The notes: generated by a model from the letters alone, not told the origin. DNA of 64,000 nt from Ophthalmolycus amberensis (GCA_024529925.1 JAFEUB010001215.1:2215001-2279000), one strand, 5' to 3'. Positions 43,180-58,729 are shown, numbered from the stretch's first letter. Numbers and translations: made by a program.

Positions 43180-46100
43180 AGTTCTCAAGCCCTAAACCTT
43201 TTGTTTCCAGTGTGCATTGTTTCGTGCTTCTATGGGGGAATTGAATTAATGAGGATACTATTGTGTCATATGGTGTTAAATATGGAGGGCACATATACCT
43301 GGAACATCCTCTCCATCACTACACCTGCCACTTGTTTCCAGTTTGCCACCCCTCCTCTGCTCCTCTCGTCAAAAACATCATATTTATTTTCACTCTCGCA
43401 TTTTGTCTTTTATTTTTCCCTGTGCCGGCTCATCCTCAAAGAGTAACTCATTTTAGGATATTGATGTTGCTCGTGCGTGGCTGGTAATTACAGCAGCATT
43501 ATGGATCGGCTGACCGCTGACGATTTTGGTCACCTCTTGAGGCAAACCTCGGCCACAGCTGAACGATTTTAACCCGCTAATGTTTAATGTTTGCAGGAAA
43601 CGCTGATACTTCACTTATAAACACCACAAAACTGTGGGTCATCTCGATCAATGACTATGACAATGTGTACGTCTTTTAAAGAGCGAGGAGCTGATAGCTG
43701 CCCTCACATCATAATGGACTGTGTGTGTGTGCGCGTGTGTGTGTGCGCGTGTGTGTCTTTGTTTGCGCCATCAAGTCCTCCCTATCACTCGCTGCACGCT
43801 GTGTATTGGAAGCTAAAAAAAAAGAAAATAAATTCAATTCCTGAGTTGATAAGTGGTGGCTCTCCCCTGGTGAGAACACATGAGATCAATTTGCCTCAGG
43901 GAATTCAGGAAACACACACGCGACACACACACACGCGCTGGAATCTCTACCTTTCACTCAATCAGCGTCCGTTCTGCGTGATTCTTCTCGAGGCTCTCAA
44001 ACACACGCAAACACTCACACAGACACACTTGCATACAACACTCCGTGCGTGAGCCGGTGTGTGAGCCGTTGTGCGGCCCTTTACTCAAGGTTCGCATCTT
44101 GGTAAAGTATGTCTTACATATGCGTATATCCATGTGAACGCTTGCGTGAGGGGGGGGGGGACCAATAGCTGCAGACGAGCTGCCAATTGCTTCCATAATT
44201 CAGCCGCGGCCTCCCTTCCTCTCCGTCTGTCTGGGGAATTAACTGCCGCACCGTGTGATATTGCTGATATATTCATCTGCCTGTTTATTACCACTGCAAT
44301 GATGTGACACCACGCATTGTGTGACATCCCCCACTCCCAGGATGAGTATAAAGTATCTATACATCTACATGTAGGCCTACTAATCTACATTTTCCATGTG
44401 TGTGTGTCTCCAAACAGAGTGAGAATGAAATCACACACTTTCTGCTGCAAATTAGCGAGAGCAAATGTTTGCTCAAAACCTTGGAACGTTACACCAGGCA
44501 TGGGGCTTTTGCGCACTTAAAAGGCGCACTATACAACAATCTCCTTTTCAGGCACGGCAGCAACCCTCTGAAATACAAATCAACTCTGCGTTCAGCTTCA
44601 CAAGGCCGACAACAGCTGCATTAAAATGCAATTAAAGGCGGGTTTTTTTTCCCGCTTTCTATTCAGATGCCAATTCAGACGCAATCCCTGACAGATGTGC
44701 TATTATTCACAAGGTCAGACCGAGTTTTGCCGTTGCAGTCTCGTCCTAATCCACGAAGAGTGATTGATGATATAATGACGGGCAAGAAAGAGTACGAAGA
44801 AGACAGGGCGAGGAAAGACAGAACAAGACGAAAGAGAAAGGATGCAGACGAAAAAGACGAAACGGAAAAATTACCAAAAACAGACGAAGTGAGCAGAGCG
44901 TAATGATGTGGTGTTGATTTCTTTCACGGAGGCATTATGCATTGAGAGGGTGGCGATAATGACGCCACACAGCGCACACTAGAACAGCGAGCAGGAAACC
45001 TCATTAGGACGAGAGTGGGTCTCGGGTTTGCGTCAACTCGTGCTTGTGAAGTGCTCCTGAAAGCAGGAAAAACATGGCGGTCCGCTCCAGACGAGCAGGA
45101 CCGCGATCATCCAACCTCTCCTAACGAAGGCAGCCTTAATGAGCAAATGGTTAAATGAAGGGGGACTTAATTGTCCTTCTGAAATTATTCATGACTTTCT
45201 ATTTGTTGAGTGTTGCTCGGGGATGATTCATTCCATACGTGATGGGTGAACGCAGATGAAATTGGATTTGTTTGCAGCTCAATGGTGCCAAAAACACTGA
45301 AACTGGAAATACCTTGAATGATCTACAGGGCAGACAGAGCTAACTTAACTAACTCTATTTTCCTTAGATGCCATTTTCTGTATATGGGGCATAAATATAA
45401 ATAGTTATGTAGAAAGGGAATGGGAATATTAGGTAAATGCAATGCTGTATATGAAGAATATGACAGAATATAAGTACAGTATTAGTGACACCAGACAATC
45501 CAGTGCTTACCTTTTTCTTTTTTTATGCAAAAATAAAGACATTTATGTATGTGGTTTGTTATTTACTTGGAGGGCTTTGTCACATATCTGTTTGTTTTCA
45601 CCCATTTTTCCTTTTACCTGAAGTATTTTCATTGAAAGAGGAGCTCTCTAACTGAGAGATGCAACAATACATCTGGATATCGTATAAGTCTGATACTGAC
45701 TCAGATATAGCTGTGAGGACGGACTGAGCTGGACACCATTCAGATACCATTATGTCAATAAATAAACAATTCAGTGCATTTATATCTGTGGATATTTATT
45801 TGTTACATTTTGTTTGACCAAGTTAGGAAAACTAAGGATTAAGTCAAGCTTGATGTTGTCTCACACATAAAAGAATGATCCCACTCACTTTCACACAGCG
45901 AGGCAAACAGCTTCATCAATCAAACACTGGTATCAAGACTGAAGAAGTCAGATCGGTGCAAACTTTTACCGTACATGGCGATCAATGTTCTTTTGCGGCA
46001 CGAAACATTTTTGTGCAAAGGGACGAAATCACTGAAATTCGACTGAAACCATTAATGTGTTCAGCAGACTGAACTTGAACTGCACACGATCCCAATCACA

Positions 46101-49100
46101 ACATATAAACACTTGTGTGTACACACACGTGCAGCGATGAAATAATGTAATTTATAGTTGAATGAAGTTCTCTGATAAGAACCAAGAGGTTAATACAAAT
46201 GTGTTTCATGAAACTGCTGACTGTGTGTGTGTGTGTGTGGGGGGCAGAGGGTTTCCTAAAAAAAAAGAAGAAGGCATTCATGGAATCTGTGTGTTTGTGA
46301 GGGAGATGGAAAGAGTAAAGGAGATAGCGACTGCCTGCGAGTATTATCTGCTAGTGCATGTATGGAGAGGACCGGTGTGCATAGAGTACATTAGAGTGGG
46401 ATGATATCCTATCTCTCCTCTTCCTTTCATCAGGTTGGGTGCCTGAATAGAAGCTCAGATAAGGGATAAGTGAACCTATTACACACAGGCGACGCTTTCA
46501 CACACCACAGCCGGACAAAGGCGACCATTTGGACTTGTCAAAGCAGGAAAAAAGCATCGTTGTAACTAATGACATTAATGGCTCCTCTGTCACATTTGAC
46601 GTCACAGACCTTTTCTCACAATGGGAATTTCAACTTGTCAAGCACACTAACGATGTCAATGGATTCCACGACACATCTAAAACGGAACGAAACCAACGTT
46701 AATGCGATTAGTTACACCTGTGCAATTCCCTGTGATGCAAAGTCATGAATTCGACTTGGAGAATTAAAGGCCATTTCTTTTTTGGTCAGGTAACATTTTC
46801 TCTGCTTTGATCCGTTCTGACTAATAAGGTAGGAGTTGGCAGCCATGGGTGCAGTGATACCCAACATGCATCGTGTATTTATTTGTTTTGTGGTACGAGG
46901 AAACTCACGTTTACGTGGGGATTATTTGCAAAGTGCATTAAAACTCTGGTGGGATTTGAAGGGTTGTACGAGACGCCAATGCGAGCCGCTCAGCCAACGT
47001 CCAGACTCGTTCAGGTGTGAGGCCGTGCCAAGCGAGCCAGCGCGCACTATTACCGGAATCCTGGCACACAGCTTGTTTGTGGTATTGGTATAACATGTCC
47101 GTTGGGAGGAAGACCTCTTGGCTATTCAATTTAATACAAATGTTACATTTGTGGGGCTTTTTTCCCCCCCCACTGTGTGTTGCCTGTACGCATCATAACA
47201 CGCACGTTAAATAACCATCATGCAAACGGCGTGCCTAGTTCTGTGTAAGGGTGCGATGGTTGAAACACTTGGATGAATCGCAACTTGTCTTTCCAACATG
47301 AACTTCTAGTTGCAAATGTGTTCAGCCTGCACGATTCCAACGCTCGCTTTGGAAGACAGTGCAGATGCATTGGAACGATGCCGCTGTAATGGCTTCGCTC
47401 ATTCGAAATGAATTAACTCGACAAGGACAGACAATGAGGGAGAAGTTTGCAGAGTGGAAACTCGAGCTGACGAGTTATCATTTTAAGAGAGGTATTTGCC
47501 ATCTTATGAACTAAACTTGATGCCTGTTCTTGGTTTGCTGTCGTGTAAGTAAAGCTAATGAAATGATTTAAGTTTTTGTGTAACATATGTGCTTGAAGAG
47601 AACTGTCACTTTTAATAAAACATATTTTACAGATTACAGTGACTAATTTTGCTGTCTTGGCCACGTCAGGAGTCCCTGTCATTGCGTTTCCTCATAGCGC
47701 CCCCTAACGACACCACACAACCTTTGTTTGTTTAAGATGAGGTGGACTAACTTACTAGATCTGGCAGCGTGCAAACAAAATGACTCGGACTGCAACGAGA
47801 AGCATCACTGGACATTGCTTGATATTAGATGAACCACTTCATCCCCGTGAAAGAAAGAAAGGAGAACTTCGACGTCAAATAACGTGAGTCAACAAAAGAA
47901 GTTAACGCCTCTCTGTGGTTGTGTGCGCGCGCATTGGACTCCTCGCTGTTTAGCTGCTCGTGCTGTGAAGGTAATGTGATGCGTCTGTGCCTCGTTCTGT
48001 CTGCTGCTCACTGAAGCTGTTGTGTTTTTTTTAAAGTTGGCTCGCGCACATATGTGTGTCTGATGCACGCGCTGCTGTACTTGTTGATGTTTACAGCAGC
48101 TGAAGTCTGTTTATGTCATGTTTGCACAACGCAGCCGCTTCGACACGCACACAGGCTGCACACACAGGTGTAATTAATCAAATGTAATTAATCAAATTTG
48201 AAAACATTCGCCAGCAGCGTGCACGGTACCAGGGCCTGTGTCCCACCGAAATGGAACCGGGCCAGAAATATTGTTCTGAATAGATTTATTATTAATCAAC
48301 ATAAATTTAATTGTGATGGAGCTATTTTGATTAGAGATATAATCAGTTTAATCAACCAAAAATGCCAAATATTTGCTGCTCTTCTCCGTTTTATGTCATT
48401 GTAACAGAAATGCCTTTGTGTTTTGGACTGACTCCTACAAAACAAGCTGAAACAATCCTGATTTGTAAACTGTGTCAGTGGCCCCAGTGGTTTAGTAGTG
48501 AGCTGATAAGAACTGTGCACATCTGACAGGTGCGGGAAGATCTGTTTATGCGTGTGTTTCTCATTATTTCATATTTATTTCTTCCATTGCATATAGAGGC
48601 ACTGGAGAAGGACGGATAGCATCCTTGGAATGGTCTCGAGAACACAAACTCGTGATCACGTCGTGAGTAAGGGGAGTGTCATATTTGTGTTACATCTTAC
48701 AAAGCTATTTGGGTAATCTTTCAGTCCTGTAAAATAGCCTACACACACGCACACGCACACACACAAGGGTAATTGAGCTGATATACAGGTGTGAAATTTG
48801 GTGGCAGGCTGATAATTGCAAAGTGTTTGAAATGGGAAAACAACTCAAGTCCAAGTGACTTGCTGTTGTGTTTGCTAGATGTGTTTTGTCTGTTTTTTGA
48901 AAAAGAAAAAAGACCAAATGCTCTTGTTTGTTACAGCATTTGTCATTTATTGGAATAACAAGAAAGCAATCTGTGCTGGACGACTGCTCCTTAAACTGCT
49001 TTCGTAATACCTCACGTTATATCTGATTGGTCGTACTCGTGTCACCGTAATCGGTGAGTGTGGGTGTGCTAAACGGTCGCGTCGTATGAGAGAGTGAACA

Positions 49101-51539
49101 CCAGGGTGATAAGTTCAACATGGGTGGAGACAATAATAGTCATTCAATTTCAAACTTGTCTCTCATAGACAGGAAGGAATACATTTTTGGAGAGCGGAGT
49201 AAGAGACGCAAGCACTTCATTATCTTTCAAGCAGCATTCCCCATGTTGAGGCGGCTGGGAAGTTGAAACAAGAGCACCCTGAATACTTCACAGATTTGAA
49301 AACACATGCCAGTACGACTTAATTTTAATAAATGTGAGTGAAAGTAGGACAGAAGAGAGAAAATGAGACAGGGGGGGAAGGGATTCTCTCTGAAATGAGG
49401 TGCAGAGCGTTTTGGGATAAGTGTCTGCTGGTATAAAGCTGAAACTCAAAAGTGTACGTTTGATATGGAGCGATGATTACCAGCTGGGGAGGTTCATGAT
49501 GATTGGCATTGAAAGAAGCAGATCTAAAACAAGTTATGGAGAGAAAATGGCAGCTTTTTAAAAAGAAATCCCTGCTTCTTTTCTCCACTTTACTATTCAG
49601 ATTAACCTCTTTAATCTGTCTTCCCTCCACAGTAGTGTCATTTTCTTGTTTTTCTCTCATCCATATTCTTTTCCATCCCCTAAAAAAAAAGGCAGACGAG
49701 GCCAACAGCGATATACAAGAAGCAGGGCAGTAAAGGTGGTCAAGAAGGAGATGGAAGGGCAGTGAGGCGGTTATCGTCGGAGGAAAATAAGTTCAGTAAA
49801 AGAGCAGCTGAAGGCTCGAGGGAAAGAGACGGGTTGCGGGAGGTGTTTTTACATCTCGCAGCGATGTTGCATCAGATCAGAGAAAGCAGGTGGGAGGAAG
49901 AAGAATACAAAAAAGAAAGAGGTTAAGTGTTTGACGTTTCCACATGCCCGCTTTCCTGCTCTCGGCGTGCATCGATCCATCTTTCTTCTTCAGCGGCTGC
50001 TTCTCTTGTCTGCTCTCCATCTCCTGCTCGTCCTCCTCTGACCGTGTTAATAGCTGCGGCGTGTTATTTATGAAAGCAAGGCCAGAAGACATGGAAAGAA
50101 CATTAGCAGAAAGCCATTGGTCCTCCTGCCAAAAAAAAACACCCCATATATTTTCGGGGGGGGGGGGGCATTGACAGGACGCGTGCATGCTCGCGTGTGT
50201 TAAAATAGATGTACTCCTTTGGAGATTTATATAGAACATGACATATGCTGGATATGACACTCTTTCTCTCACTCATTCTCTCTCTCTTTTACACGCACGC
50301 GCCCGCGCGCGCACACACACACACACTTTACATACAGTATTTCTATCCCCTCTATTTGTTCGTCTACATAAATGGAAGTGATGGATGCAAAGAATGAAAT
50401 GGGAGAGTTAATTTATGTATTGGGCTGGTATATAAGTGTGATATCGGTTTGCTCAGAATTGGGAGCAGTAGCATGTGTGCTTATTTGTGTGTGTGTGTGC
50501 AAGGAAGACGAGGAGGGAGAGAGAGAGTGCATTACTTGCAGGGTTTTGCCAATTACCCCCCTTAAGCTGGAGGTCAAGGAGGACAGCAACGGAAAACATT
50601 TCTTTCTTTTTTCCCTCTTTAATCCGCATTCATTGCCTGCCAGTAACAGCCTCCTCCTCCTCCTCCTCCTCATCACTCTCCCTCCCTCCTGCCTCCAGCA
50701 TCCCTAAGGTCGTGCTCAGACCGACATTAGCATTGTGTGAAAGAAGAAGAAGAAGAGCCACAAGGCAATGCAACAATATCCAGCAATGTGCCGCGTTGGC
50801 CCAGTCACATACGTACAAGGATTGATGGTGTAATTCTACTGCTTGCCTCACTATTGTCCACACAGATGATAAAATACGTGTTGATAACTTCAAGAGTTGT
50901 CATTTTCTGTCTCATGGTATTATAAGTCACTGTGGCCGTGTTTCTATTGGCCAACCAGCCACATCTGCACAGTCAAAGCTGAACAATGGTGAATAAGAGT
51001 CGGATGAAGATTGCACCAAAACACGCAACACTTGAATTTCTTTGTCCTGTGTACCTTTTGTTATAAAGAGACTGGAAGATAAATGATTCTCTGAATGAAA
51101 GTGTCTTTTCCCCCATTCCTATACCTCATGTCTATTTGATTTTGCGTCTTCATCTCACCACCCCTCCTGCTCCTCTCCCACCTCCCTCCCTCTCTGTCCT
51201 CTCTCTGCCCTCGCCGGTAGCGCTCCTCCTCGGAGGTAAGGCGGCGCTAAACGGCGCCGGCGCAGCGTCCCCATGTATTTTTAATGGCCACGCTCGTCAT
51301 GCTGGAATCTCAGCTTGAATTATGCATTGAGGGTGAGTGAGAGAAAAGAGAGAGGGACATGAGAGAGGGCACGGGGAGGAGAGAGAGAGAGAGAGAGAGA
51401 GATGGTATGAAACAAAACAAAAGATGAGGACGACAGGAGATGCGAGATCATTGAGGATGAAAAAAAAACACATGCCGGGAGAGTGAAAAAGATGGAATGA
51501 GAGATAGAGAGAGACAGCTGTCACAGCTCTGACAGAGGA

Positions 51540-51840
51540 GAGTGCGACCTCTCACCTCTCCACCAAGCCCTCATTTTATCTCTCTCCATCCCTGGATCTG
51601 ACTTCACCTCCACACCCTGCATCCCTTCATCTCTCGCTCTTCCTCTCCAGGGCTCCCTTTCTTCTCTGTCTCGCTATTTCATCACCTCTTCTCCAAACTC
51701 TGTCTCCATCTCTCCCTTTTTACATCCCTCGCTCCCTCCTTTCTCCCCCAAAACGTAATACTCCTCTCGGTCCTCAACTCTCTCTCTCTCTCTCTTTCGC
51801 TCGCTCGCTCGCTCTCTCGCTCTCTCGCTCTCTCTCTCTC

Positions 51841-51869
<29 letters not shown>
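51540..51869. repeat. Long pyrimidine-rich tract ending in 25 C
   Basis: About 330 bases dominated by C and T, with CT and CTCG arrays at about 51,778-51,843 and a pure C run at 51,845-51,869. Confidence 0.85.
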
Positions 51870-51871
<2 letters not shown>

Positions 51872-54800
51872 GAAGTTTGGCTTTGGTGACCGGGTGCTGG
51901 AGGCAAGGAGGGGTGAAGAAAGACAAAAAGGGGAGGACGTTAAGCGATAGGGAGTAAAAGACAGACAGAGATGGACAAAGTGAAGGACGGACGTGGCTAA
52001 ACCTTTGGACTATTGATTAGCATCATGGACTTTTTTGAAATAGCTGGAACTTCGTAAATGTCTGAGAATTTGGAGCATCCCGTGTACGTAAAAGGACATG
52101 CATGTGTGTGTTTTCATGCACACTTGAAGGCCAGTTTCATCACCAGTGTATCCAACAGAATCCATGAAAGTCCAGTGTGTTCTCCTGCCTACACAGTCTC
52201 AGGGAAGGTCAGATATTGAGCTGGCGGGTGGTGCATTTAACTGTGCGGAGCAGCCAGTGACACAGGGCTATTATTTTAAGTACGCTATTATTTTTCATCA
52301 AGACAAAAAGCTGTTTAATGGTGCACAGCTATATCAATAAGAGCACATGTGTATGAAGGAATCAATAGTTATCTATGCAAGTTTGTCGAAAAAAACCAAA
52401 CACACAGCAAGTTAACTGTTCACACTTCCATCGCAGTCTTCTTCCTAATGAGTCCTAATCTTTTTACAAATCCAAAACGTTGGGAGTTCTATGTTGAGCA
52501 CTATATAGTGCACTGTACATCGTGTGACCTGAGGATTGTCTGAAATGTTTTTTGTTGTTGTTTGCTTTTATCCGGCACTTTCTAAATTTTGCCATCTCTG
52601 CTCTTGATGGTAGTTAGCACCCGGCTAGTGACCATCGATTGATGCTCTGTGGGATAATTGGAGTCTGCAATATGGGGTATAATAATTCTCAGCGCGTTTT
52701 TTTTATTTTTTATCCCATGCACCATCTGCTAAGGCCTGTGCCACGCTATGCAAAGAAAGATTTCCGGCAGTTTCAATATCACAGTCGGTCCTGAGAAGAG
52801 GTCCAATCAGGCAGATTAAGTGAAGACAGAATAAAGATGTAGTAGCTGTATGATTGCAATAGTCTTATTTGTAGTGGTGTATATATTACTTGTACAAGTA
52901 CTCCTAGAAGTAGCCTGTTCTTGGAAGTCAGCAAAGTTTACTTTTTGGTCATCGCCTCCGCCGGCCTGTCGAGATGTGACTCACGGTGAGTCGTGCACAG
53001 CGCCTGACTCCGCCGTTGACTCCTCTCCGGTGCTGACGTCTCTGATAATTGGGATGACATTTAGAAAAAAAGCTTTGATGTGTTTCCCCTCGTCTGTCAG
53101 GGAGCACGAAGAAAGGAACGCGGAGACGAAAAGTGCTTCCTCTCCATAGCGGCCGTGCTTTGCTTTAGCTGCTCCAGAATGTCCACCAGTTATTCCAGTC
53201 ACATCACTTTTATGTGCCTAATAGCCCAAAGTTGAGCAGGTGATTAATCAACAATTTACCATGATTGATTATGCAGTGTTTTGACAATACAAAATGATTA
53301 AGCTCCCATAAATATGCCGCCTGTCAACTAAGACGGTTACTCCATGCATTCTAATTTGAATTAAATGAGCTAAAGACCGTTATCCAAACCAGCGATACAA
53401 CGTACAGGCAACCATTTAAACTCCTAGTGCAGTGCCCGTCCAGAACGCGCGTGTTCCTTGGGTCCTAAGCGATACACCTGCCGCGACACAGTTGCTTTCC
53501 CCCGAGCAATGCGAGAGCGTACATCTGCGGGGGAGCGAGCTATACCCAGCATGCTGCAGGAGTGTAATAATTAATATCATAGAAGAGTTGGCAATTAATT
53601 AGTTCGCGGTCGTATTGAGACTGTCACTACATATCTCTGGATGCACGTGAAGAAGACAGTGTGCAGGAGTTTTTTTGTTTGTTTTGTCTCCCCTATGGTA
53701 TTGTCCTGCGCACCTGTCGACCTACTGGTGTGCAAACGTTTGCTCTTTTTTATGGTAGAATTTAGCAGCCGCCACTTTGTAATTGCACTTTTATGTGTCT
53801 GAAAATGTGCAGCATGTAGTCTTCTGAAGCCAAACAATATGTTCAACTGTTACTTCACTGCCTCACGGTCACTACTCGTACCCCCTCTGGGAGTCTGCTG
53901 GTAGAGTCTTGCTGTTTGCACACACACAAGCTTTTACTTTAGTGCTTTCAAGTTTAAAACACAGATCGCCATGTCATCAGCTACTTGGTCATGAATAACG
54001 AAATAGACCCTTTAAGCCATTTTGGATGCATGCCTTTTGGTAGCTTTTTGCTAACCTTTTTTAAAATTTATTTTAGGAAAGAAGCGGCAGACTTACTTTG
54101 TGCTGCAGTAGCAGAATGAAGGGAAGAGGATCTGTAACCAGATGTTTTCTATCATGAGCAGTGTTTGGGCTTTTCAATAAGTCTTTCTGGTTAATCAAAC
54201 TATACTTTCTAACACTCTCTCATGAAGGTGACATGTAGGAAAAATCAGGTTTGAAAGGGGTGAGGTCAGTGATTCTGACAAAGTAACCTTAACATCTACT
54301 TAATAGCAATTGAAATGTACAGAATGTAATGCTAATAATTGGATTTGCATACTTCCTGAAGATGGAGGAATAGGTTCATCTTTTTTTTTTCCAACCTGTT
54401 CTTATGTCGTGCACATAATTCAGTTTAACGGTATTTGCCTCATCCTCTGGAAACAGATGACATAGCTTCTTCTGAAGGTCCGTCAGTGAACCAAAGCCTG
54501 TGTGTCATAATACCTGTTGGCGAGGCGATTGAGGAAGCCCTAGAGGGTGCTTACCACTGCTTAACTCCATAAAAAGCAGCTTCGCAACAATACATAAAAC
54601 TCACCGAGTGCGTTTCCCTTTGCCGTCTCAGAGGGGATTTAACTGCTAAGACAAGACAAGTCTTTCCCTTCTCTCACTGAGCTCCGTCCAACTGGAGCTG
54701 GACACCTGCCAAGGTTTATGCATGGACAAATGAATACACACACACACACACACGTACTCACTGAGATGCACGCTTAGGCAGGGAAACACACACACACACT

Positions 54801-55849
54801 GCACAGAGTCACATTCACACTGTTGCTGTTTGGTTGTGGTGAGGAGAGGGTTTTAGTGTGACGTGTGAGACCTTTTGGTCCTGCTCCAGAGTCTTCACCA
54901 GGTTTATTGTTTGACGGTTCACCCTGTAATCTAAACCAAAAAGTCCAAGCATGCATTTAGTAAAAAGTTTCCCATTGATTTTTTTTAAATTTAGTGTGAG
55001 GATTACTGCAGATGGAGACAGAATTTAATGCTAAATATTACAGCTGCATCTGTCTCTATGGGCGTATCCATACCGTATCCACAACTTTCCGGCCTTGGTG
55101 CGAAAGTTTTTAACTTTTTTTAAATCGATCAAAATGCAAACGTCCACGGTGCAAAAAAGGTCCTTACAGCCTGAATTCTGAAAATAAATGATCTGTTTTT
55201 CCACCATCCGCTGTTTTAAAACTACAGCTCAGGACTGAAGAAAGATGAACACTTCGAAAGAGGAGCCATGAACGTAATTCAGTTACAGTTAAATATCCAG
55301 GTGCTATCTCACAGATACGGGCTTTCTCATATCTAAGCCCACTGTTCTGTATGATGCTAAAACATGCTGAGAAATAAAGCACAAAAAAACAACACTGGAT
55401 GAAAGTTAGCAGAGATAGAGGTACAAAAACTTAAAGCTTATAATTAAACCTGAGAGAAAGATGTTTTATAACTTGAACCGACAGTTATATTTTGGTGGCT
55501 TCTCGTTTTCTTTTTTCATCCCAAGACTGTGATGCTGCCGTGAATGCTGTCGACTTAACGCGATTTATTTTGAGGGTGAAAGCAGATGTGTATTTGTCGG
55601 TAGCGTGCCTAAATGTTTAAAAACCGGGTGTGAAAATCGCAAGAGACACACAAATTGACACACAAAATTTCTACAGAAATAATCAAAAAATGTAAATAAA
55701 TTCTGGTTTTGGAGGTTTCAGGGTACAGCTCAGTGTCAGCTTACGTGTTAAAACTGCTAAGAGGAAAATAGAAGCTTATCTTGAAAAGATGCAGACACAC
55801 TCGTATTTTCCAGTCACATGCTGGTGTATATGTACTACTGGACAAGTAG

Positions 55850-55915
55850 TACTTGCTCAGTCAAAAAAGTACAATATTTCCCTCTGAAATGTATTGGAGT
55901 GGGAAGTACCATCAC
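55850..55915 (+). repeat. Fragment of the 'TTTCCCTCTGAAATGTAGTG' repeat family
   Basis: CTCAGTCAAAAAAGTACAAT, ATTTCCCTCTGAAATGTATT and GGAGTGGGAAGTACCAT align with the copy at 35,312, with differences. Confidence 0.6.
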
Positions 55916-57513
55916 ATTGGACAAACTTATTAAAACCATATCTCTGTACGAAGTATTTTTAATAACTAAAGGCACACATTTTGACCAACTGACAGTTGGC
56001 AGCGGGTGGAGAGGTAAAAGGAGAGGAGGGAGTATCGGCCTTGAATTGCTCATGTGCCCAGAAACACACAACTGTGAATGATTGTCATGCAGTGTGATAG
56101 TTTTATATTCATAACAACCATTCAAGTGTACCCTTTTTTTAAATATATTTGTTAAGGGTCCTGCCTGACAAACAAAACAAAGAAGTAGAATTTCTCCTCT
56201 GCCTTTTTCTCAGTGATTGTGTGTGTTTTGGGACTGTACGTGTTTTATGTGTATATCGAACAAAGTACTTTACGAGAAGGAGGATGTTCAAATAGGTTTT
56301 GGGTCTTTGGGGGGGGGGGGAAATATATATGCATGTGTGGTCATATATCTGCATACCTGTGTGTGTGTGTGTGTGTCGGAGAGAGTGAGAAACTGAGAGG
56401 GAACAGGAGCAGGCTTTCCTCAGTTGATGGGGCCATTATGGAAATGAGAATTGGACACTGCTGCAGTGCACACTCACACACCTACACACACACACACACA
56501 CACACACACCTGCACACACAGGGATTCCACAGTAATTTCCTCCTGGCTGTGTGCTGGCAGCAGTGGTAATGTATTCATAACTAACCTAGTGACATGCACT
56601 TCTGTTCTGCACACAGACACACGCATATCACTCACACAAGAAGACAAAAACCACAGGTTAAGTCCATACTCACTTGCATATTTTGCAGTATAGTGTGATG
56701 ATATAGGTATAGTTCTTTTTTTCCTCTTGTCAATGCTGCATAGCAATTATATAACACTACTTTTAAGTGTCTATTCTGCCATGTACTCATGTAGCCTATG
56801 TGTGGTTCTCGCCACATGATTAAAACCTATATATGTATACTCCTGTGTGAATTAAACACTTGACAAATGGAAAGTATTCTCTCAAAATTAGTGAAATTAT
56901 AAAGATCAAAATGAATATTATCATATAAACACCGTTTGTTAATCAGATTCAACGAGTGGTAATGTAAAAGCAAAAGTGCATTCATCAAATGATATTCCTT
57001 AAATATTTCACATCAGATTTTCTGAGAAATTTGAGCCAGTGTGTGCTTGTTGTTATCAATTTAGACGGCGTAATAGTGCATCACGATACCTCGATATATG
57101 ATTTCATCACGATGTCATTCCATTGAAAGATATTAAATGATCATATTGCATTATCGCCCTTCCCTATAGGACTATTACGGAAAATTACAGATGCACATTT
57201 AATATCGAATCCACATTATAGACACAATTTTAATAAATATATCTAATTGTGATTACTTTGACCCACACTTCAAGCATAGTATTATTCCTTAAATATGTTG
57301 CTTGTAAAAAGTGTTTGCCCACATGCACATGTGTGCACGTGATCCGGATGGTACCACCTCCGCCTCATTCCTGGCTTGTTGCCGTGTGTTTGTTTGTGTA
57401 TTTGTGTGTGAGCGTGTGCGTTCAATATCTCTCACCTGGTCTCAGTATTTCTCCGTGGGGTGCTGTTGGGCCTGTTTGACTCGGTGAGTGATGCCTTTTG
57501 CCAAAAATTGCGA

Positions 57514-57544
<31 letters not shown>

Positions 57545-57633
57545 CTCGGGTCTGGTCAAGAGGCCCGAGGGGTACTGATTCATTTAGAAGGCGATTGGCA
57601 ATAACACTGCCTTGAGATATGACTCTCTGGGTA

Positions 57634-57635
<2 letters not shown>

Positions 57636-57706
<71 letters not shown>
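57636..57706. repeat. (AC)n microsatellite, 71 bases
   Basis: Uninterrupted AC/CA array; another GT array lies about 95 bases upstream (57,519-57,544). Confidence 0.95.
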
Positions 57707-57708
<2 letters not shown>

Positions 57709-58729
57709 TACAGCATACAATTTTTTTTCTTTCATTTGCATATTTATCTGCAAGTGGACCTTTGTGCTGACTTTGCCCAGCTGTCTCCATCTTGTTGTGG
57801 CAAGGATGAACCAACCGGCACCACCATGAAAATAAGTCCTGGACTTTGTCGTGTTATATTCCAGACAATAAATCATGCGCTTTTAGTTTTTACTGCTGTA
57901 TTTGAAATATAATTCCTGACAAACTAAACTAAACCAAACTAAACAAACAGCATTTAGAAAACAGTTCTGATACTACATCAGAGTTGTACGAGGAAGGGCA
58001 TCGTGCTTCTGCATTATTTAACAGTTGCGTTTGACATGGCAACCCCTCATATACACAGAAATAGAGTGGCACAATACGGGATAACAAGCTATATGAAGCA
58101 ACCACAGACTCTAGGTATGCCCCCCCCCCCCACCCTCCTTAATGACACTGTTCAGAAGAAACGCTGTCAAGAAAACACAACTGAGCTGCTGGTGATGCTG
58201 CAGCCATGGGCCCTCCAAGTAACTAAAACAAGTATACACACAGGCTTAAGTCTTCATTTTATTTTTTTCAAATATTATATTATATATTATTTGTAAAAAC
58301 AAAACAAAATGTGATTAATTCCTTAAATTGAAAATAATAATCCCTGCGTGTAAACAAAGTGGCTCTTAAATTCCCTAATGTCCCTAATTGAAAGTCTTTC
58401 AGACATGTTGATGGGCTTGGAGAGGGTGAGCCGTCAGAGTCGCAGTAGAAACACCGTCACATCCTACACCGAAGGTGACAGGATGACTTTTTTATAGGTC
58501 AGAGGAGCTGGAATGTCAAACTGCTAATTGCTTAAAATGTGTCTTGCTCAAGGACTCTTTGACAGAATTTCCAGCTACTGATAAAAACATTGACCATCTG
58601 AGTGGTTAATCTATGAATCTACAGCTTCAGGGCTGTCAATCCGACCACCTCACTGGTCTGCCAACTTGTTTAACAGATAAAGAAAATGTTGACAGTGTTT
58701 ACATGACTTTGTTTGTTTTTGCGTTGCGA

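Noticed and set aside
44667..44903. Lys/Arg/Asp/Glu-rich 78-codon frame in the grm8 intron
   Set aside because: Low-complexity A/G-rich sequence without splice signals; does not resemble any grm8 exon.
57075..57195. ATCACGATACCTCGATATAT-like sequence resembling a fish repeat
   Set aside because: Similarity is too loose to assign a family or boundaries.
57432..57912. Open frames across the 71-base CA array
   Set aside because: Microsatellite artefact with no coding character outside the array.
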